Positions 6,687 to 15,631 of a DNA stretch of 16,519 bases are shown here, one piece after another. The notes beneath the pieces were generated by a model. The model did no database searches. It was given only the letters and a program-made list of their open reading frames with translations, and was not told where the DNA came from. The DNA comes from Chloroflexota bacterium (GTDB taxonomy: Bacteria; Chloroflexota; Anaerolineae; Anaerolineales; DRKV01). The stretch lies in contig DRKV01000460.1 in NCBI GenBank assembly GCA_011051635.1, positions 1-16,519 on the forward strand, written 5' to 3'. Made by a program: the position numbers and the translations under genes. Every line of letters begins with the position of its first letter. Position 1 is the stretch's first letter.

Positions 6687-8363
6687 TCAGGGCTGCGGCG
6701 TGACCGGTTGGGCGGCCTGCCGCGCCAGGAGGAACCAGTCCGTGACGGTCAGGAAGCGGTCGCTAAGACGGTAGAGCGGCCCCATGCGCACACCCTGCAC
6801 CTCGGCATCCACACCGTAGGTATAGACGGGGTAAAAGAGCGGCAGGGCGGGCAACGCTTCTTCGAAGCGAATCTGGAAGTTCTGGTAGAAGCGCTTGCGT
6901 TCGGCGGGGTCTGCGGTGATGCGGGCCTGCTCCAGATATTCGCTGGCCTGCCGGTCGTCCCAGCCGCCGTAGTTCTGTCCCTGCCGGGCCTCGGACTGGT
7001 GCCAGAAGGGGTAGGGGTCGGGGTCCGGGGAACCGGAGAAATCCAGGTCAACGAGAGCAGCCTGAAAGGCGTGCTTTTCCAGGTGGTCACTTATCAAGGC
7101 GGCATAATCCACGGGGACGAGCGTCACCTGTACGCCGATGCGCTTCCAATCCGCTTGCATGGCCTCCGCAAGGGCGGCGTGGCGTTCATCATCGGGGTAG
7201 AGCAGGTCAAACGCCAGGGCGAGGTCATCTTTGGCGCGCACGCCATCGGAAGCAAGCACGTATCCGGCTTCTTTGAGACGCTTCGCGGCGGCATCGGGGT
7301 CGTAGGCCTGGGATTGCAGTCCGTCGTAGTACGCCCACGTGCCGGGGAAGATGACCCCCGTGGCCTGGATGGCCTGCCCGTCGAGGAGATGGTCAATCAT
7401 CCACTGGCGGTTGAGACCCTCGAAAAGGGCGCGGCGCACGGCGGGTTCCTGCAAAAAGGAGACTTCCTCATCCCGCAGATTGAAGAGCACCATGCCGAGT
7501 TTGGGGAGACGCCCGGTGTAGAGATTGAGTTCGGGTTCGGCCAGGGCCTCGGGAAGGATGTCCGGCGCGACCTGCGAGATGCCCATGACCGTTTCCTCAC
7601 GGTAGGCTTGCAGGGCAGAGACGGCATCCGGGTAGTATCGAAAGACGAATTGCTCGATGAAAGGCGGCTGGAGGTGGTAATTTTCGAAGGCGGCCAGCGA
7701 AAGGCCGGTGATGCGGCCATCCTCAATCAGAAGGCGCTCGAAGCGATAGGGGCCGGTTCCCACCGGCGAGAGGTTGAAATCAGCGTTGAGCAGGTCGGCG
7801 GCGCTCATCTCCCCCAGGAGATGCTCCGGCAAAATCCCGAAGCTGAGATAATCCAGGAAGGGGGCAAACGGCTCCGGCAAGCGGAACTGGACGGTATGTT
7901 CGTCCAGGGCAACCGCTTCCACCTGGTTCCACATGGCGCGCAAGTCGGCGGGGATGGGCAGGTCGGGACTGCGCAGCATCTCCACCGTGAAGAGCACATC
8001 CCGGCTGGTGAGCGGCTCGCCGTCGTGCCAGCGGACTTCGGGACGCAGGGCAAAGTTGTAGATGGTGGCATCCCGCGAAATCCCCCACGATTCGGCCAGG
8101 TCGGGCTGGGGCTGTCCCTTGTCGTCGAAGCGCACCAAACCACTGAAGAGAAGGCGGTCAACGTCCTGGTCCGCAGGGTTGTAGAAATCCAGGAGGGGGT
8201 TGAAGCGGCCCGGCCGCCCGATGAGGGCCTCGGTGTACACGCCGCCGCTAACCGGTTCGGGGGCGATGATGGCCGGCAGGGGCGCTTGCTGGGTCAGGAG
8301 CAAGACGCTGACCAGTACCAGGGCTACCAGGGCAATGAGGAATTGCCAGCGGAGGGATTTCAT
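6687..8363 (-). CDS. ABC transporter solute-binding protein, family 5 (peptide/nickel, DppA/OppA type)
   Basis: A 558-residue extracytoplasmic binding protein. Residues 7-24 form a hydrophobic signal or anchor segment, but there is no Cys near its end, so it is not a standard lipoprotein; it may be membrane-anchored or cleaved by signal peptidase I. Family 5 hallmarks are GGVYTEALIGRPGRFNPLLD (40-59), the LAESW..S.D...Y.F.LRP..RWHDG.PLT..DV.FT segment (about 88-130) and later GTGPYRFER. Such proteins bind peptides, nickel or oligosaccharides. No permease or ATPase gene is next to it, so it works with a remote transporter or has another role. secG lies upstream on the same strand. The ATG at 8363 follows a C-rich leader with no Shine-Dalgarno sequence. 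Confidence 0.93.
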   Translation of the reverse strand: MKSLRWQFLIALVALVLVSVLLLTQQAPLPAIIAPEPVSGGVYTEALIGRPGRFNPLLDFYNPADQDVDRLLFSGLVRFDDKGQPQPDLAESWGISRDATIYNFALRPEVRWHDGEPLTSRDVLFTVEMLRSPDLPIPADLRAMWNQVEAVALDEHTVQFRLPEPFAPFLDYLSFGILPEHLLGEMSAADLLNADFNLSPVGTGPYRFERLLIEDGRITGLSLAAFENYHLQPPFIEQFVFRYYPDAVSALQAYREETVMGISQVAPDILPEALAEPELNLYTGRLPKLGMVLFNLRDEEVSFLQEPAVRRALFEGLNRQWMIDHLLDGQAIQATGVIFPGTWAYYDGLQSQAYDPDAAAKRLKEAGYVLASDGVRAKDDLALAFDLLYPDDERHAALAEAMQADWKRIGVQVTLVPVDYAALISDHLEKHAFQAALVDLDFSGSPDPDPYPFWHQSEARQGQNYGGWDDRQASEYLEQARITADPAERKRFYQNFQIRFEEALPALPLFYPVYTYGVDAEVQGVRMGPLYRLSDRFLTVTDWFLLARQAAQPVTPQP

Positions 8364-8376
8364 GAGGGGGGGAGGG

Positions 8377-8445
8377 GTTGCGAGGTTAGGGAGTTAGGGA
8401 GTTGCGGGTTAGGAGGTTGCGGGTTAGGAGGTTGCAGGTTAGGGG
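8377..8445. repeat. GTTAGGG-type tandem repeat directly before the peptide-binding protein gene
   Basis: GTTGCGGGTTAGGAG occurs at 8401-8415 and again, identical, at 8416-8430; a variant GTTGCAGGTTAGGGG is at 8431-8445. Further degenerate GTTAGGGA units run from 8377 to 8400. Read in the direction of the minus-strand gene the array is CCTAAC-rich and ends about 13 nt before its ATG. The same motif occurs at 15724-15763. Confidence 0.9.
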
Positions 8446-8482
8446 CGAGGGCAAATCTGCCTGTGTCATCTGCGCCCTTAAA

Positions 8483-8554
8483 CGAAAAGCGCCCGGCGGA
8501 GGCAGGAGACGGGGAGGGACAGGCCGCTCGCGATGCCTCTGAGGCGCTTTTTCG
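8483..8554 (-). terminator. Likely structured terminator downstream of secG
   Basis: CGAAAAGCGCC (8483-8493) pairs with GGCGCTTTTTCG (8543-8554), and inside it GAGGCA (8499-8504) pairs with TGCCTC (8534-8539). Read on the minus strand the structure starts 17 nt after the secG stop and ends in TTTTCGTTT, as a terminator would. The central loop is long (about 29 nt), so efficiency is uncertain. It could instead be a small structured RNA element. Confidence 0.5.
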
Positions 8555-8563
8555 GGGGAAATC

Positions 8564-8788
8564 TCAGCCGACCAGGATAACGGCGGCCAACGCCAGGGCA
8601 AAGAAGATGACGCTCAGAATGATGGTGATGCGGAAGAGGGTCTTCTCGATGCCGCGGCGGGCTGTGAAAACGCCGCCCGTGTCGGCGCCGGTCAACCCGC
8701 CCAGCCCGGCACCCTTGCTTTGCAAGACCACGCTGATAATCAGGGCAGTTGACGTTATAATCAGGGCAATGTCCAAAAAGGTTTCCAC
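8564..8788 (-). CDS. secG: Preprotein translocase subunit SecG
   Basis: A 74-residue protein with two transmembrane segments (about 5-22 and 52-73) around the conserved cytoplasmic loop VVLQSKGAGLGGLTG (20-34) followed by the F..RRG.EK.L segment, the SecG signature. SecG assists SecA-driven export through SecYE. I chose the GTG start at 8788 because GGAGG lies 5 nt upstream and the protein then has the usual SecG length; much longer upstream reading frames have no family support. A consensus promoter lies at 8871-8899 and a likely terminator at 8483-8554. Confidence 0.95.
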   Translation of the reverse strand: METFLDIALIITSTALIISVVLQSKGAGLGGLTGADTGGVFTARRGIEKTLFRITIILSVIFFALALAAVILVG

Positions 8789-8801
8789 GCGTACCTCCGA
8801 A

Positions 8802-8857
8802 GTGTCGAGTGCGGAATGGTGAATGCGAAGTGCAGAATGGTGAATGCAGAATGCGGA
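8802..8857. repeat. Eight-unit heptad repeat forming the secG 5' leader
   Basis: Eight 7-bp units in strict phase: GTGTCGA, GTGCGGA, ATGGTGA, ATGCGAA, GTGCAGA, ATGGTGA, ATGCAGA, ATGCGGA. The consensus is about RTGNNGA. The array lies between the predicted secG transcription start (about 8864) and its ribosome site, so it is transcribed as most of the leader RNA. Confidence 0.9.
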
Positions 8858-8870
8858 AATTAGCCGCTGG

Positions 8871-8899
8871 ATTATACCTTTGAGGCCGGAATCCGTCAA
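8871..8899 (-). promoter_or_regulatory. secG: Sigma-70-type promoter of secG
   Basis: On the minus strand, TTGACG (8899-8894) and TATAAT (8876-8871) are separated by exactly 17 nt. This is a near-perfect housekeeping promoter, with the start expected near 8864, about 76 nt before the secG GTG. Confidence 0.88.
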
Positions 8900-8947
8900 A
8901 CTCGCGCAAAAGCGCAATCCGACCTTTCTCCCCCTCACAAATCCTCC

Positions 8948-10138
8948 ATGAACTTCAACTTCCCTCTCTACCTGCGTCTGATGCACGCTTCTTTCTTCCG
9001 CAGCCGGAAGACCCCCGGACGCCTGTGCCCCCAACGGCTGGTCTTCCTGCTGGTGCAATCGCTCGTGCTTTACCCCCTGCTGGAAATTCTGCACCGGCTG
9101 GCCTGGGGATTGGACAGGCTGCTCTACCCCGCCTACCGGAAACAGGAGGTGGAAGCGCCGGTCTTCATCATCGCCCCGCACCGGTCGGGAACCACGCTGC
9201 TGCTCGACACGCTGGCGCGCGACCCCCAGTTCCGTCCCGCCGCCCTGTGGGAGATTCTCTTCGCCCCCGCCATCGTTGAGCGGAAAGCAATCTGGGCGAT
9301 AGGGGCTCTCGACCGCCGTCTGGGAAGTCCTCTCACCCGCGGGTTGCGCGCCTTCAAGCGGAGTTGGAACGCCCTGCCCCAAAACCGCCCCCTGCTCTCC
9401 CTCCACCCCCTGCACTTCACCCGCCCCGAAGAAGACATCCAGTTCCTGCTCCACCTCAGCACCACCTACGACCTGCTGGCCTTCCTCCCCTTCCCCGACC
9501 TACTGCGCGATTACGCCGACTACTCGCGCCGCGTCCCGGCCCACCGTCGCCGCCGCGAGATGGCCTTCTACCGCGACATGGTGAAGCGCCACCTGTACGC
9601 CCACAAAGGCGGACGCCCGCTGAGCAAATCCCCCACCTTCTCCCCCGCCATCCCCGACGTGCTGGAGACCTTCCCGGATGCCCGCTTCATCCATCTGGTG
9701 CGCGCCCCCGTCAAGGTAGTTCCCTCCTCCTTTTCGCTGTGGCGCGGTCACTGGATTATGAACGGCTGCCCCCGCGATGAAGACCTGGCCGAGGCCGCCC
9801 GCTCCATTCTGGAGCACAACCGCATCTGGTACCGGCGGCTCTACGAGGATTTGGCGCATCTGCCCCCCGAACGCCTCGTGCGCGTCTCCTACGACGAACT
9901 CAAAGCAGACCTCCGGGGGACGGTGGAACACATCTACCGCCAACTGGAACTGACCATGCCCCCCGCTCTGCGGGAATACCTGGCCGCCGAGACCCCCAAA
10001 GTGCGGGCTTATCGCAGTCATCACCGCTACCTGTGGGAGGTGATGCAGATGACCCCCGAAACGGTGGCCCAGGCTTTTGCAGACCTCCCGCCCGTTTCGG
10101 AAAGCGCCATCCAACCGCCTCCCCAACCCCAACGGTGA
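8948..10138 (+). CDS. Sulfotransferase family protein (PAPS-dependent type)
   Basis: A 396-residue protein. The 5'-phosphosulfate loop is IIAPHRSGTTLLLDTL (74-89), and the 3'-phosphate region is RFIHLVRAPVKVVPSSFSLW (about 246-265), where Arg and Ser bind PAPS. Late motifs RLVRVSYDELKADL and an H.YR.L segment fit the Sulfotransfer_3 group. A hydrophobic stretch at 32-47 may anchor it to the membrane. It would transfer sulfate from PAPS to an unknown acceptor, for example a lipid, glycan or small alcohol. ATG 8948 has no clear Shine-Dalgarno sequence. The PHP hydrolase gene follows after only 4 nt, so the two are probably coupled. Confidence 0.88.
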   Translation: MNFNFPLYLRLMHASFFRSRKTPGRLCPQRLVFLLVQSLVLYPLLEILHRLAWGLDRLLYPAYRKQEVEAPVFIIAPHRSGTTLLLDTLARDPQFRPAALWEILFAPAIVERKAIWAIGALDRRLGSPLTRGLRAFKRSWNALPQNRPLLSLHPLHFTRPEEDIQFLLHLSTTYDLLAFLPFPDLLRDYADYSRRVPAHRRRREMAFYRDMVKRHLYAHKGGRPLSKSPTFSPAIPDVLETFPDARFIHLVRAPVKVVPSSFSLWRGHWIMNGCPRDEDLAEAARSILEHNRIWYRRLYEDLAHLPPERLVRVSYDELKADLRGTVEHIYRQLELTMPPALREYLAAETPKVRAYRSHHRYLWEVMQMTPETVAQAFADLPPVSESAIQPPPQPQR

Positions 10139-10142
10139 AACC

Positions 10143-11213
10143 ATGCCCTCCACCCACGAGTACGTCGTCAACCTGCACATGCACACCCGCTATTCCGACG
10201 GGAGCGGGACCCATCAGGAGGTCGCTCAGGCAGCCCTGCGCGCCGGCCTGGACGCGGTCATCGTCACCGACCATAACGTCCTGGTGCGCGGCCCGGAGGG
10301 ATACTACCGGGAGGGGGAGAGACGCCTGCTGATGCTGATTGGCGAAGAAATCCACGACCAGGCCCGCGAGCCGCAGAAGAACCACCTTCTGGCCTTCGGA
10401 CACGACCGCGAACTGGCGCAGTACGCTCCCGACCCCCAGACGCTGATTGACAAGGTGAACGAGGCGGGCGGAATTTGCTTCCTGGCGCACCCGGACGACC
10501 CCGCCGCGCCCGCTTTCGGGGAGACGGACATCACCTGGGAGGCCTGGGAGGTGCAGGGATACACCGGCATCGAATTGTGGAACGCCCTCTCGGAGTTCAA
10601 AGCCCGCCTGCGGAGCAAGGCACACGCCCTGTTCTACGGGCTGAATTTCCGCCACGTGGGGCGCGGCCCCGACCCCAAGACCCTCTCCCGCTGGGATGCC
10701 CTCCTGCGCCAGGGGAAGCGGGTCGTGGCGGTGGGCGGCTCGGACGCGCACGCCCTGCACGCCGGGATGGGGCCTTTCCATCGGGTACTCTTTCCCTACG
10801 AGATGCACTTCCGGGCGGTCAACACCCACATCCTCACGCCGGAGCCTTTCGACGGGGAATACGAGCACGACCGCCGTCTGGTGCTGGAAGCCCTGCGGGA
10901 GGGACACGCCTTCATCGGCTACGACCTGCCCGCCCCGACCCGCGGCTTCCGCTTTACGGCCAGCGGGGAGGGTGGCGAAGTCCCCATGGGGGCGGCAATC
11001 CCGCTGGGTAACGGTATCACCTTCAAAATCCGGCTGCCGCTTCCCGCGGGCTGCCGTCTCATCCGGGACGGGGAGGCGGTCAAAATCTGGAAACAGGGCG
11101 ATATCTTCACCTACATCGCCACCCAGCCGGGGGTATACCGCGTGGAGGCGCACATCCCCTACCTGGGGCTGCGCCGCGGCTGGATTTTCAGCAACCCGAT
11201 TTATGTGCGCTGA
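10143..11213 (+). CDS. PHP-domain metal-dependent hydrolase
   Basis: A 356-residue protein. PHP metal-binding motifs are seen in order: HMH (12-14) with YSDGS, TDHN (42-45), Glu68/Glu69, His81, AHPDDP (116-121) and GGSDAH (198-203). The domain usually carries a trinuclear metal centre that hydrolyses phosphoesters. Residues 270-356 look like a separate beta-rich domain, possibly Ig-like and substrate-binding. I chose ATG 10143, 4 nt after the sulfotransferase stop, because the family begins just before NLHMHTRYSDG; an upstream in-frame ATG would overlap that gene by 60 nt and add unrelated residues. The substrate is unknown; polymerase proofreading and histidinol phosphatase are unlikely for a stand-alone protein of this kind. 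Confidence 0.9.
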   Translation: MPSTHEYVVNLHMHTRYSDGSGTHQEVAQAALRAGLDAVIVTDHNVLVRGPEGYYREGERRLLMLIGEEIHDQAREPQKNHLLAFGHDRELAQYAPDPQTLIDKVNEAGGICFLAHPDDPAAPAFGETDITWEAWEVQGYTGIELWNALSEFKARLRSKAHALFYGLNFRHVGRGPDPKTLSRWDALLRQGKRVVAVGGSDAHALHAGMGPFHRVLFPYEMHFRAVNTHILTPEPFDGEYEHDRRLVLEALREGHAFIGYDLPAPTRGFRFTASGEGGEVPMGAAIPLGNGITFKIRLPLPAGCRLIRDGEAVKIWKQGDIFTYIATQPGVYRVEAHIPYLGLRRGWIFSNPIYVR

Positions 11214-11229
11214 ACGGCTCTGCTATAAT
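11201..11229 (+). promoter_or_regulatory. Extended -10 promoter before the nucleotidyltransferase gene
   Basis: TGCTATAAT at 11221-11229 is a perfect -10 hexamer (11224-11229) with the TGN extension. TTATGT at 11201-11206 is a weak -35 at 17 nt. It overlaps the end of the PHP gene and gives a leader of about 30 nt. Confidence 0.7.
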
Positions 11230-11265
11230 GCAAGAGCACGGACGAATCGGAAAGCGGAGAACCTG

Positions 11266-11916
11266 ATGTTGAAAGACCTGGTTGAAATCGGGCAAATCAT
11301 TCAAAACGCGCGTGTTTTCAATCCGCGGAATTGGGAGAAGCCTTCGATGGAAGCGAATGCTCTGCTGGCGGCTGTCGGTCGCCTGTTTGCGCTGCTGGAG
11401 GAACGGGAGGCGGCTTACGTCCTTGTCGGCGGGGTAGCCCTGCTGAATTATGTTGAGGGGAGAAACACCCAGGATATTGACCTGATTATGGCGCTGCCGG
11501 ACCTGGAAAAGGTGCCGGAGATAAAGGTAGAGCATCAAGACAATCCCTACTTTGCCCGCGCCGCGTTCCAGGGACTGCAAATTGACATTCTCCTCACCAG
11601 CAACCCTCTGTTTCGGCGCGTTCAACAGGAACACGCCACACAACAGGCTTTTCTGGAGCGTGAAGTCTCCATTGCCACGGTCGAGGGGCTGCTACTGTTG
11701 AAACTCTATGCCCTGCCCTCTCTCTACCGGCAGGGAGATTTTGTGCGGGTAAGCATCTACGAAAACGATATCGCCTCCCTGCTATACACCTATCAGCCCG
11801 ACTCACAAACGTTGCTGGCAGAACTGGAACCTTACCTCGGAGAGGGGGATATGGTCTCGCTTCGGGGCATCATGGCGGAAATCGAGCAGCGCATCCGGCG
11901 TTTTCGCGGCAGATGA
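11266..11916 (+). CDS. Nucleotidyltransferase-fold protein (AbiEii/DUF6036-like)
   Basis: A 216-residue protein with the polymerase-beta-type core: YVLVGGVALLNY (51-62, Gly55-Gly56), Arg66, and the catalytic pair Asp70/Asp72 in TQDIDLIM. A third acidic residue, Asp107, sits in LQIDILL. Lys146 in VEGLLLLKLYAL and the following Y.NDIASLL segment match the C-terminal part of AbiEii/DUF6036 proteins. This fold adds nucleotides to proteins or RNA, and several members are toxins. No AbiEi-type antitoxin is adjacent. I chose ATG 11266 because it is the first start after the promoter and is preceded by a GGAGA-like site. Whether it acts as a toxin, a stand-alone enzyme or a relic is open; the core residues are intact. 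Confidence 0.82.
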   Translation: MLKDLVEIGQIIQNARVFNPRNWEKPSMEANALLAAVGRLFALLEEREAAYVLVGGVALLNYVEGRNTQDIDLIMALPDLEKVPEIKVEHQDNPYFARAAFQGLQIDILLTSNPLFRRVQQEHATQQAFLEREVSIATVEGLLLLKLYALPSLYRQGDFVRVSIYENDIASLLYTYQPDSQTLLAELEPYLGEGDMVSLRGIMAEIEQRIRRFRGR

Positions 11917-11923
11917 ACGTTTG

Positions 11924-11932
11924 TGCTATACT
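11924..11932 (+). promoter_or_regulatory. Extended -10 promoter before the TumA/TumE pair
   Basis: TGCTATACT at 11924-11932 is an extended -10 element; no good -35 is seen. The expected start near 11939 leaves a leader of only about 12 nt, with the GGAGG site (11941-11945) almost at the RNA 5' end. Confidence 0.55.
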
Positions 11933-11950
11933 TCTTGTGCGGAGGTTTCC

Positions 11951-12265
11951 ATGAGCGAACTGATTTTATCCACCCCTTCCCGGCAAACTATCAAACCCCT
12001 GGTAGAAACCGCTATCCAGAATGAAATCCGCATCCTGGAGGAGGGATTGAAGCACACGGAAAGCCGTCTGCAAAATTTCGAAGCGCGTTACGGCATGGAC
12101 ACGGAGACTTTTCTGCACCGTTACGAGAAGGGCGCACTGGAAGAAACGCTCGAGTTGGCTGAATGGGTAGGTGAATATCGCACCGCCCAGCGTTTGCGCG
12201 CCAAACTCCAGGCCCTGAGGGAAATCCGTTTTGAGAATAGAGACCTACTTTCGCGTCCTGAATGA
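11951..12265 (+). CDS. TumA-like antitoxin candidate (small helical protein)
   Basis: A 104-residue acidic, mainly alpha-helical protein. Segments NEIRILEEGLKHTESRLQNF (about 22-41), YGMDTETFLHRY and LELAEWVGEYRTAQRL resemble proteins usually encoded just upstream of TumE-family toxins. ATG 11951 has GGAGG 5 nt upstream. Its end overlaps the toxin gene by 35 nt, a common toxin-antitoxin arrangement. No DNA-binding motif is evident. The antitoxin role is inferred from position and resemblance. Confidence 0.75.
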   Translation: MSELILSTPSRQTIKPLVETAIQNEIRILEEGLKHTESRLQNFEARYGMDTETFLHRYEKGALEETLELAEWVGEYRTAQRLRAKLQALREIRFENRDLLSRPE

Positions 12266-12616
12266 CCTTATCGCGGCCCGCCCTTTCGTACACTTCTCGA
12301 ATCTCACCTTCGAGAAACGCTCATCTCACATCGGGTTCATCAAGGGCGAAGTACGCTTCTCGGACGGCTCAATACTTCACATGCGAGAGTATGTAGACAC
12401 AGAGGGGGATGTAGAGCGCCTGATGTATGTGTACCACTACCAGGATGGTAATGGCAACCTGGTCTTCCGCTACGACAACAGCGGTCACCATCGCGGATTG
12501 TCCACTTACCCTCATCACAAACATGTAGGTAACCGAGGGGAAGTCCAACCTGCTCAACCTGCCTCTTTGGGGAAAATCCTGCAGGAAATCGGCAAACGTC
12601 TCTCGGCCAACCTCCT

Positions 12617-12620
<4 letters not shown>
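12231..12620 (+). CDS. TumE-family (DUF6516) toxin candidate
   Basis: A 129-residue protein matching the TumE/DUF6516 family by eye: an N-terminal IETYFRVLNDLI segment, then FEKRSSHIGFIKGEVRFSDGS, LHMREYVD, YVYHYQDGNGNLVFRYDN and the His-rich end HHKHVG (95-100). The family is annotated as the toxin of TumE/TumA-type toxin-antitoxin systems; its biochemical activity is not known to me. The start is TTG at 12231: an in-frame stop at 12216-12218 leaves no other start upstream, and GAGGGA lies about 8 nt before it. The last bases overlap the uvrB ATG as ATGA. No truncation is seen. Confidence 0.82.
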
Positions 12621-14662
<2,042 letters not shown>

Positions 14663-14671
14663 GAGGGGACA

Positions 14672-14741
14672 GTGGACGGTGGACAGTGGACGATGGACGG
14701 CGGATGGTGGACGGCGGACGACAGACGATGGACGGTGGACG
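14672..14741. repeat. Ten-unit heptad repeat (consensus GTGGACG) after uvrB
   Basis: Ten 7-bp units in perfect phase: GTGGACG, GTGGACA, GTGGACG, ATGGACG, GCGGATG, GTGGACG, GCGGACG, ACAGACG, ATGGACG, GTGGACG. It begins 10 nt after the uvrB stop. The changes are mostly transitions within a fixed period, which suggests an old array diverging in place. Confidence 0.93.
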
Positions 14742-14953
14742 GGGGGGGAGAATCACCTCTGCCCCCTTTGGGGAAGGCCGGGAAGGGGGAAGAGCGAAGT
14801 CCCCATTTGCCATCAGTCAAAATCTGCCACTCCCCAGGGCTGCATTCATGATTCGTTTACCAATAATTCATATCTTCTTCACAACTTCCCGGTATCCTGA
14901 GAGCGTCGGAACAACAACCAACAATACCAGTACAAGTAAAGGAGACCTACACC
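14742..14953. other. Intergenic region upstream of the DUF2680-like gene
   Basis: About 210 nt without a supported gene. It starts with a G-run, then CTCTGCCCCC (14757-14766) and GGGGGAAGAG (14785-14794) form an imperfect inverted repeat. The rest is AT-richer and should contain the promoter of the gene at 14954, but no convincing -35/-10 pair was found. AAAGGAGA at 14938-14945 is the ribosome site. Confidence 0.5.
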
Positions 14954-15514
14954 ATGAAAAAGACACTCGTCATTCTCGCCGTCCTCGGCGTTGCAGTTCT
15001 TGCTCTCGGCACCGCCGGATACGTTTACGCCCAAAGTCAGACCCCGCCCGCTACGCCTCAGGGATACGCCCCCGGCACAGGGATGCCCTTCCAGGGGATG
15101 CGCCCCGCTCGCGGCGGCTTTCAGGGCCAAATGATGGACGAAGACGGCAACCCCTTGCACGACTACATGGTCACCGCCCTGGCGGACACCTTCGGTCTGA
15201 CCCCCGAAGAACTGGAAGCCATGCACGACAGCGGCACCACCCTGTGGGATTACGCCGCTGAACAAGGCTACACCATCGAAGAGTTCCAGGCCCTCATGCA
15301 GGAAGTTCGCAACACGGCGCTGGAACAGGCTGTGACCGACGGCGTCATCACTCAGGAGCAGGCCGATTGGATGAGTAGCCACGCCCCCCGGATGCACAAC
15401 GGCGCTGGTCAGGGCGATTGCACCGGTGACGGTCCTCACGGTCACGCCGGCAGCACCTTCCACGGTCACGGCGGCGGAAAATGGCAGCACGCCCCCGCCC
15501 CTGCTCAACCGTAA
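14954..15514 (+). CDS. Secreted DUF2680-like protein with His/Met-rich ends
   Basis: A 186-residue protein. Residues 1-26 are a signal peptide ending YVYA before QSQ. After a Pro/Gly/Met-rich linker, residues 60-120 hold two short helical repeats (LADTFGLTPEELEAMHDSG, then VTDGVITQEQADWM) typical of the DUF2680 group. The C-terminal 45 residues are rich in His and Gly (PHGHAGSTFHGHGGG) with one Cys, suggesting metal binding. It would act outside the membrane. An AAAGGAGA ribosome site precedes the ATG, and a strong hairpin follows the gene. The response regulator downstream may control it or sense the same condition, but this is inference. No enzymatic motif is visible. Confidence 0.85.
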   Translation: MKKTLVILAVLGVAVLALGTAGYVYAQSQTPPATPQGYAPGTGMPFQGMRPARGGFQGQMMDEDGNPLHDYMVTALADTFGLTPEELEAMHDSGTTLWDYAAEQGYTIEEFQALMQEVRNTALEQAVTDGVITQEQADWMSSHAPRMHNGAGQGDCTGDGPHGHAGSTFHGHGGGKWQHAPAPAQP

Positions 15515-15546
15515 CCACGCCTTTGCCTCACCCCTCCTCTGATGCG

Positions 15547-15593
15547 CCCGGCGCAGTCGTCCCTCCCGATGATTGCGCCGGGTTGCGCGTTTT
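15547..15593 (+). terminator. Hairpin terminator after the DUF2680-like gene
   Basis: CCCGGCGCA (15547-15555) and TGCGCCGGG (15574-15582) form a perfect 9-bp stem with an 18-nt loop. The following TTGCGCGTTTT has only a short, interrupted T-run, so termination may be incomplete. Confidence 0.65.
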
Positions 15594-15608
15594 CTCCGCC
15601 TTTTGCGG

Positions 15609-15614
15609 TATGAT
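15609..15614 (+). promoter_or_regulatory. Possible -10 element for the response regulator gene
   Basis: TATGAT at 15609-15614 is a good -10. The best -35-like hexamer, TTGCGC at 15583-15588, is 20 nt away, which is too long for a standard promoter. If it is used, the roughly 145-nt leader would consist almost wholly of the two repeat arrays that follow. Confidence 0.35.
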
Positions 15615-15631
15615 TACCCCTACATCCCCCC

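Noticed and set aside
8386..8445. TTAGGG-like telomere repeat
   Set aside because: The units vary between 7, 8 and 15 bp and lie between genes in a bacterial context; the resemblance to eukaryotic telomeres is by chance.
6534..8822. A 762-codon open frame on the plus strand
   Set aside because: It lies antisense to the well-supported binding protein and secG genes, has no recognisable domain, and is rich in Gly/Arg/Gln/Val as expected for a shadow frame of GC-rich coding DNA.
8564..9454. A 296-residue version of the secG frame
   Set aside because: The upstream part is antisense to the sulfotransferase gene and crosses the promoter; only the last 74 residues match SecG, with a GTG start and ribosome site.
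14672..14741. CRISPR array
   Set aside because: Units are 7 bp and directly adjacent with no spacers, and no cas gene is present. The same holds for the other arrays in the window.
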